In this document: positions 7,963 through 9,628 of the stretch, one piece after another
Layout of the letters: every line of letters starts with the position of its first letter
Position numbering within the stretch: the first letter of the stretch is position 1
Assembly: GCA_021404985.1 (NCBI GenBank)
Contig: QWHP01000354.1
Span: 1-9,628, forward strand
DNA length: 9,628 bases
Reading direction: 5' to 3'
From: Actinobacteria bacterium ATB1
Lineage (GTDB): Bacteria; Actinomycetota; Acidimicrobiia; UBA2766
Position numbers and translations under genes: made by a program
The notes under the pieces: generated by a model
Database searches by the model: none
What the model saw: the letters and a program-made list of their open reading frames with translations, nothing else
What the model was told of the DNA's origin: nothing

Positions 7963-9378
7963 TCATCCGGCCGGTGTGAAGCCCGCCGGTGGCGGCTGAC
8001 AGAGCTGGACGAGCCTGGGTCGCAAGGCCTGCAGGACCGAGCCGGAGGCAGGATCGCCGGCCCGGTTCACCAACTCGTACGGATCGGATCTGAGGTCGTA
8101 GAGCTCCTCTTCCCCCGTCTTGTACTGGACGTACTTGTGCGTCTCCGTCCTCACGGCACAGTAGGTCGGGACGGGATCGGTCCCCCCTGGGTTGAGATGC
8201 TCGATGAGGAAGTCGGAGCGCCAGGTCTGCGGGGCGTTTCCGTACACGAGCGGGAGGAGGCTCGCCCCCTCGGCGCCGGGGGCGTTCACCCCGGCCGCCT
8301 CGGACACCGTCTGTGCGATGTCCATGTTGAGCACAAGGCGAGGGTCGGTCCGCTGCGCCGTTCCCGCAGCGTCGAAGCGTATGGCGAGCGGGATCCGGAC
8401 GGCCTCCTCATAGGCGGTTTCCTTGCCGAACCAGCGGTGCTCACCGCGGTTGTGGCCGTTGTCCGACATGAAGATGATCATCGTGTTCGCCAGGCGTCCG
8501 GCGCTGGAGAGCTCCGAGATCATCGACGAGATCGCTTCGTCGACCGCCAGCAGGGTCTCGAGCGAATACCTCCGGTTGCCGTCTAGCCAGCTCGGAGCCG
8601 TGGGCGAGAGTCCCCTCACCCATGCCGGCTTGTCGGAGACGTCGGGCTCGTACCAGCTCGGTGGCCGCGGGAACGTCAGGCGCGAATACCTCCCTCTGTG
8701 CCGGGGAGCCTGGATCGGTGTGCCATGGAGCGCGAACGGTGTGAACATGAGGAAGAACGGCTGGTTCGAGGGAGTGCTCCGGATGAACTGGAGGGCGTCT
8801 GAGGCCAGTACGTCGGTCGAGTACTCGGATGCGGTCGAGCCGTAGCTGCGGTTCACGCCGTCACGGTTGAGCCGGTAGTTGTAGTAGGCGCCCCCGCTCG
8901 ATGCCGTCGAGGAGCTGTTGAATGCGACCCAGCGGTTCCACCCCGGCGGGATCGAGGTGCTCGTGTAGCCGTTGAGGTACTTCCCGAAGAGTCCTGTCCG
9001 ATACCCGGCGTTCCGCAACCAGACGGCGAGTGTCGAGGAGTCCTTCGGCGGGCGGAATGAGTAGTAGCCGCCGTTCGGGTAGCTGTTCGTGTACACGCCC
9101 GTCGCGTGCGAGGGTTTGCCTGTGAGGATCGTCACCCGGCTGGGGCAACACCACGAGTTCACGACCATCGCGTTCGTGAAGTTCACCCCTTTGCCGACGA
9201 TCTGCTGTTGGACGGTTGGCATGTACGCCATCTCGTCCCAGCGCATGTCGTCAGTGACGATGAGGATCACGTTCGGCTTGGTCGCACCCCTCGCCGGCTC
9301 GGGACCCACGATCGCTCCGAGGAGCAGGGCTGTGAGGACGAGCAGCACAATCCCCGGTCCGTTCCCACGAAGTCTCAT
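7963..9378 (-). CDS. Secreted type I sulfatase (formylglycine-dependent), intact
   Basis: A 471-residue exported sulfatase that would hydrolyse sulfate esters outside the cytoplasm, probably on glycans. The signal peptide spans residues 1-31 (hydrophobic VLLVLTALLLGAIVG, cut near ARG-AT). Sulfatase landmarks are all present: KPNVILIVTDDMRWD (34-48) with metal ligands Asp43/Asp44; CCPSR (77-81) with Cys77 the residue converted to formylglycine and Arg81; GKYLNGY (132-138) with Lys133; LHGTP with His218; MSDNGHNRGEHRW (304-316) with Asp306/Asn307; and Lys319. The C-terminal subdomain has KYVQYKTGEEELYDL (415-429) and ends in a Cys-x-Pro-Pro-Pro-like tail (CQPPPAGF, 460-467). The ATG at 9378 is preceded by GGGAGGGG at 5-nt spacing; the open frame upstream to 9561 is not protein-like. 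No formylglycine-generating enzyme is in the window. Closest relative here is the relic at 4630-6150. The substrate cannot be read from the sequence. Confidence 0.93.
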   Translation of the reverse strand: MRLRGNGPGIVLLVLTALLLGAIVGPEPARGATKPNVILIVTDDMRWDEMAYMPTVQQQIVGKGVNFTNAMVVNSWCCPSRVTILTGKPSHATGVYTNSYPNGGYYSFRPPKDSSTLAVWLRNAGYRTGLFGKYLNGYTSTSIPPGWNRWVAFNSSSTASSGGAYYNYRLNRDGVNRSYGSTASEYSTDVLASDALQFIRSTPSNQPFFLMFTPFALHGTPIQAPRHRGRYSRLTFPRPPSWYEPDVSDKPAWVRGLSPTAPSWLDGNRRYSLETLLAVDEAISSMISELSSAGRLANTMIIFMSDNGHNRGEHRWFGKETAYEEAVRIPLAIRFDAAGTAQRTDPRLVLNMDIAQTVSEAAGVNAPGAEGASLLPLVYGNAPQTWRSDFLIEHLNPGGTDPVPTYCAVRTETHKYVQYKTGEEELYDLRSDPYELVNRAGDPASGSVLQALRPRLVQLCQPPPAGFTPAG

Positions 9379-9383
9379 CTCGA

Positions 9384-9391
9384 CCCCTCCC
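9384..9391 (-). promoter_or_regulatory. Ribosome binding site of the intact sulfatase
   Basis: GGGAGGGG on the minus strand lies 5 nt before the ATG at 9378. It fixes the start at the residue that opens the signal peptide, rather than at the upstream codon of the longer open frame. Confidence 0.8.
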
Positions 9392-9419
9392 AGGCAGGTT
9401 GCTTCGCCCCGATCCGGCG

Positions 9420-9448
9420 AACCTAGCTGCCAAAGGGCGGTTCGGCAA
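9420..9448 (-). promoter_or_regulatory. Candidate promoter of the intact sulfatase
   Basis: On the minus strand TTGCCG (9443-9448) and TAGGTT (9420-9425) are separated by exactly 17 nt. TAGGTT fits the TAnnnT form of actinobacterial housekeeping -10 boxes. It lies about 40 bp upstream of the ATG, leaving a short leader. The rest of the sequence to the right edge (9449-9628) shows no gene I can support. Confidence 0.45.
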
Positions 9449-9628
9449 CACTGCACACTTCGAGACGAACGGGGGAGTTGTCTGCCGCAGCGCCTGCGGG
9501 TCGTCTTCGGCCCGCTGGAAGTCGGACCCGGTTCAGGCGGGCCGGCCTCCGCAGGGGTCACGGCGGTCCTCTTCGTGGCCGGCGAGGGGAGTTCCGCTCA
9601 CGTCGAAGTGGCCCCGAAGGCCGCGCTC

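Noticed and set aside
9379..9561. N-terminal extension of the intact sulfatase to 9561
   Set aside because: It would place 61 unlikely residues before a clear signal peptide, and crosses the ribosome site and promoter candidate.

Overview
This is a G+C-rich window (roughly two thirds G+C by eye) with actinobacterial style. The ABC-transporter lipoprotein has a Tat-like signal and lipobox, one secreted protein carries a Thr/Pro linker in front of a fibronectin III domain, and a TTGCCG-N17-TAGGTT promoter candidate is present. An uncultured Actinomycetota, possibly Acidimicrobiia-like, is my best guess; this is inference, since no marker gene is present.

Left part (about 1-4456, all minus strand): a high-affinity branched-chain amino acid type (HAAT/Liv) ABC uptake operon, transcribed right to left. 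The order is substrate-binding lipoprotein, LivH-type permease, then a single-chain fusion of LivM permease and LivG ATPase. The second ATPase (livF) is not inside the window; its start may lie at the very left edge. The binding-protein gene has a reading-frame break about three quarters of the way along, at a 10-bp near-perfect tandem repeat. Its last ~100 codons are conserved but out of frame.

Middle part (4630-6150, minus strand): the relic of a secreted type I sulfatase that once had a signal peptide, an Ig-like domain and a complete sulfatase domain. I can follow the remnant through at least five frame changes, one in-frame stop, a deletion of roughly 240 bp and loss of the Asp-Asn metal-ligand pair. 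It is a pseudogene.

Next come about 420 bp without a gene (6151-6567), holding a pair of 27-bp direct repeats (26/27 identical) spaced 62 bp start to start.

Right part: a secreted TIM-barrel glycosidase-like protein with a Thr/Pro linker and FnIII domain (plus strand, 6568-7947) converges on an intact secreted sulfatase (minus strand, 7963-9378) with 15 bp between their stops. The two plausibly belong to one sulfated-glycan degradation locus, with the relic as an older paralogue of the intact sulfatase. I did not find a clearly new defence or mobile system. The most notable features are the frame break in an otherwise healthy transport operon, the multiply broken sulfatase beside an intact paralogue, the unusual active-site region of the glycosidase-like protein, and the unexplained repeat pair.
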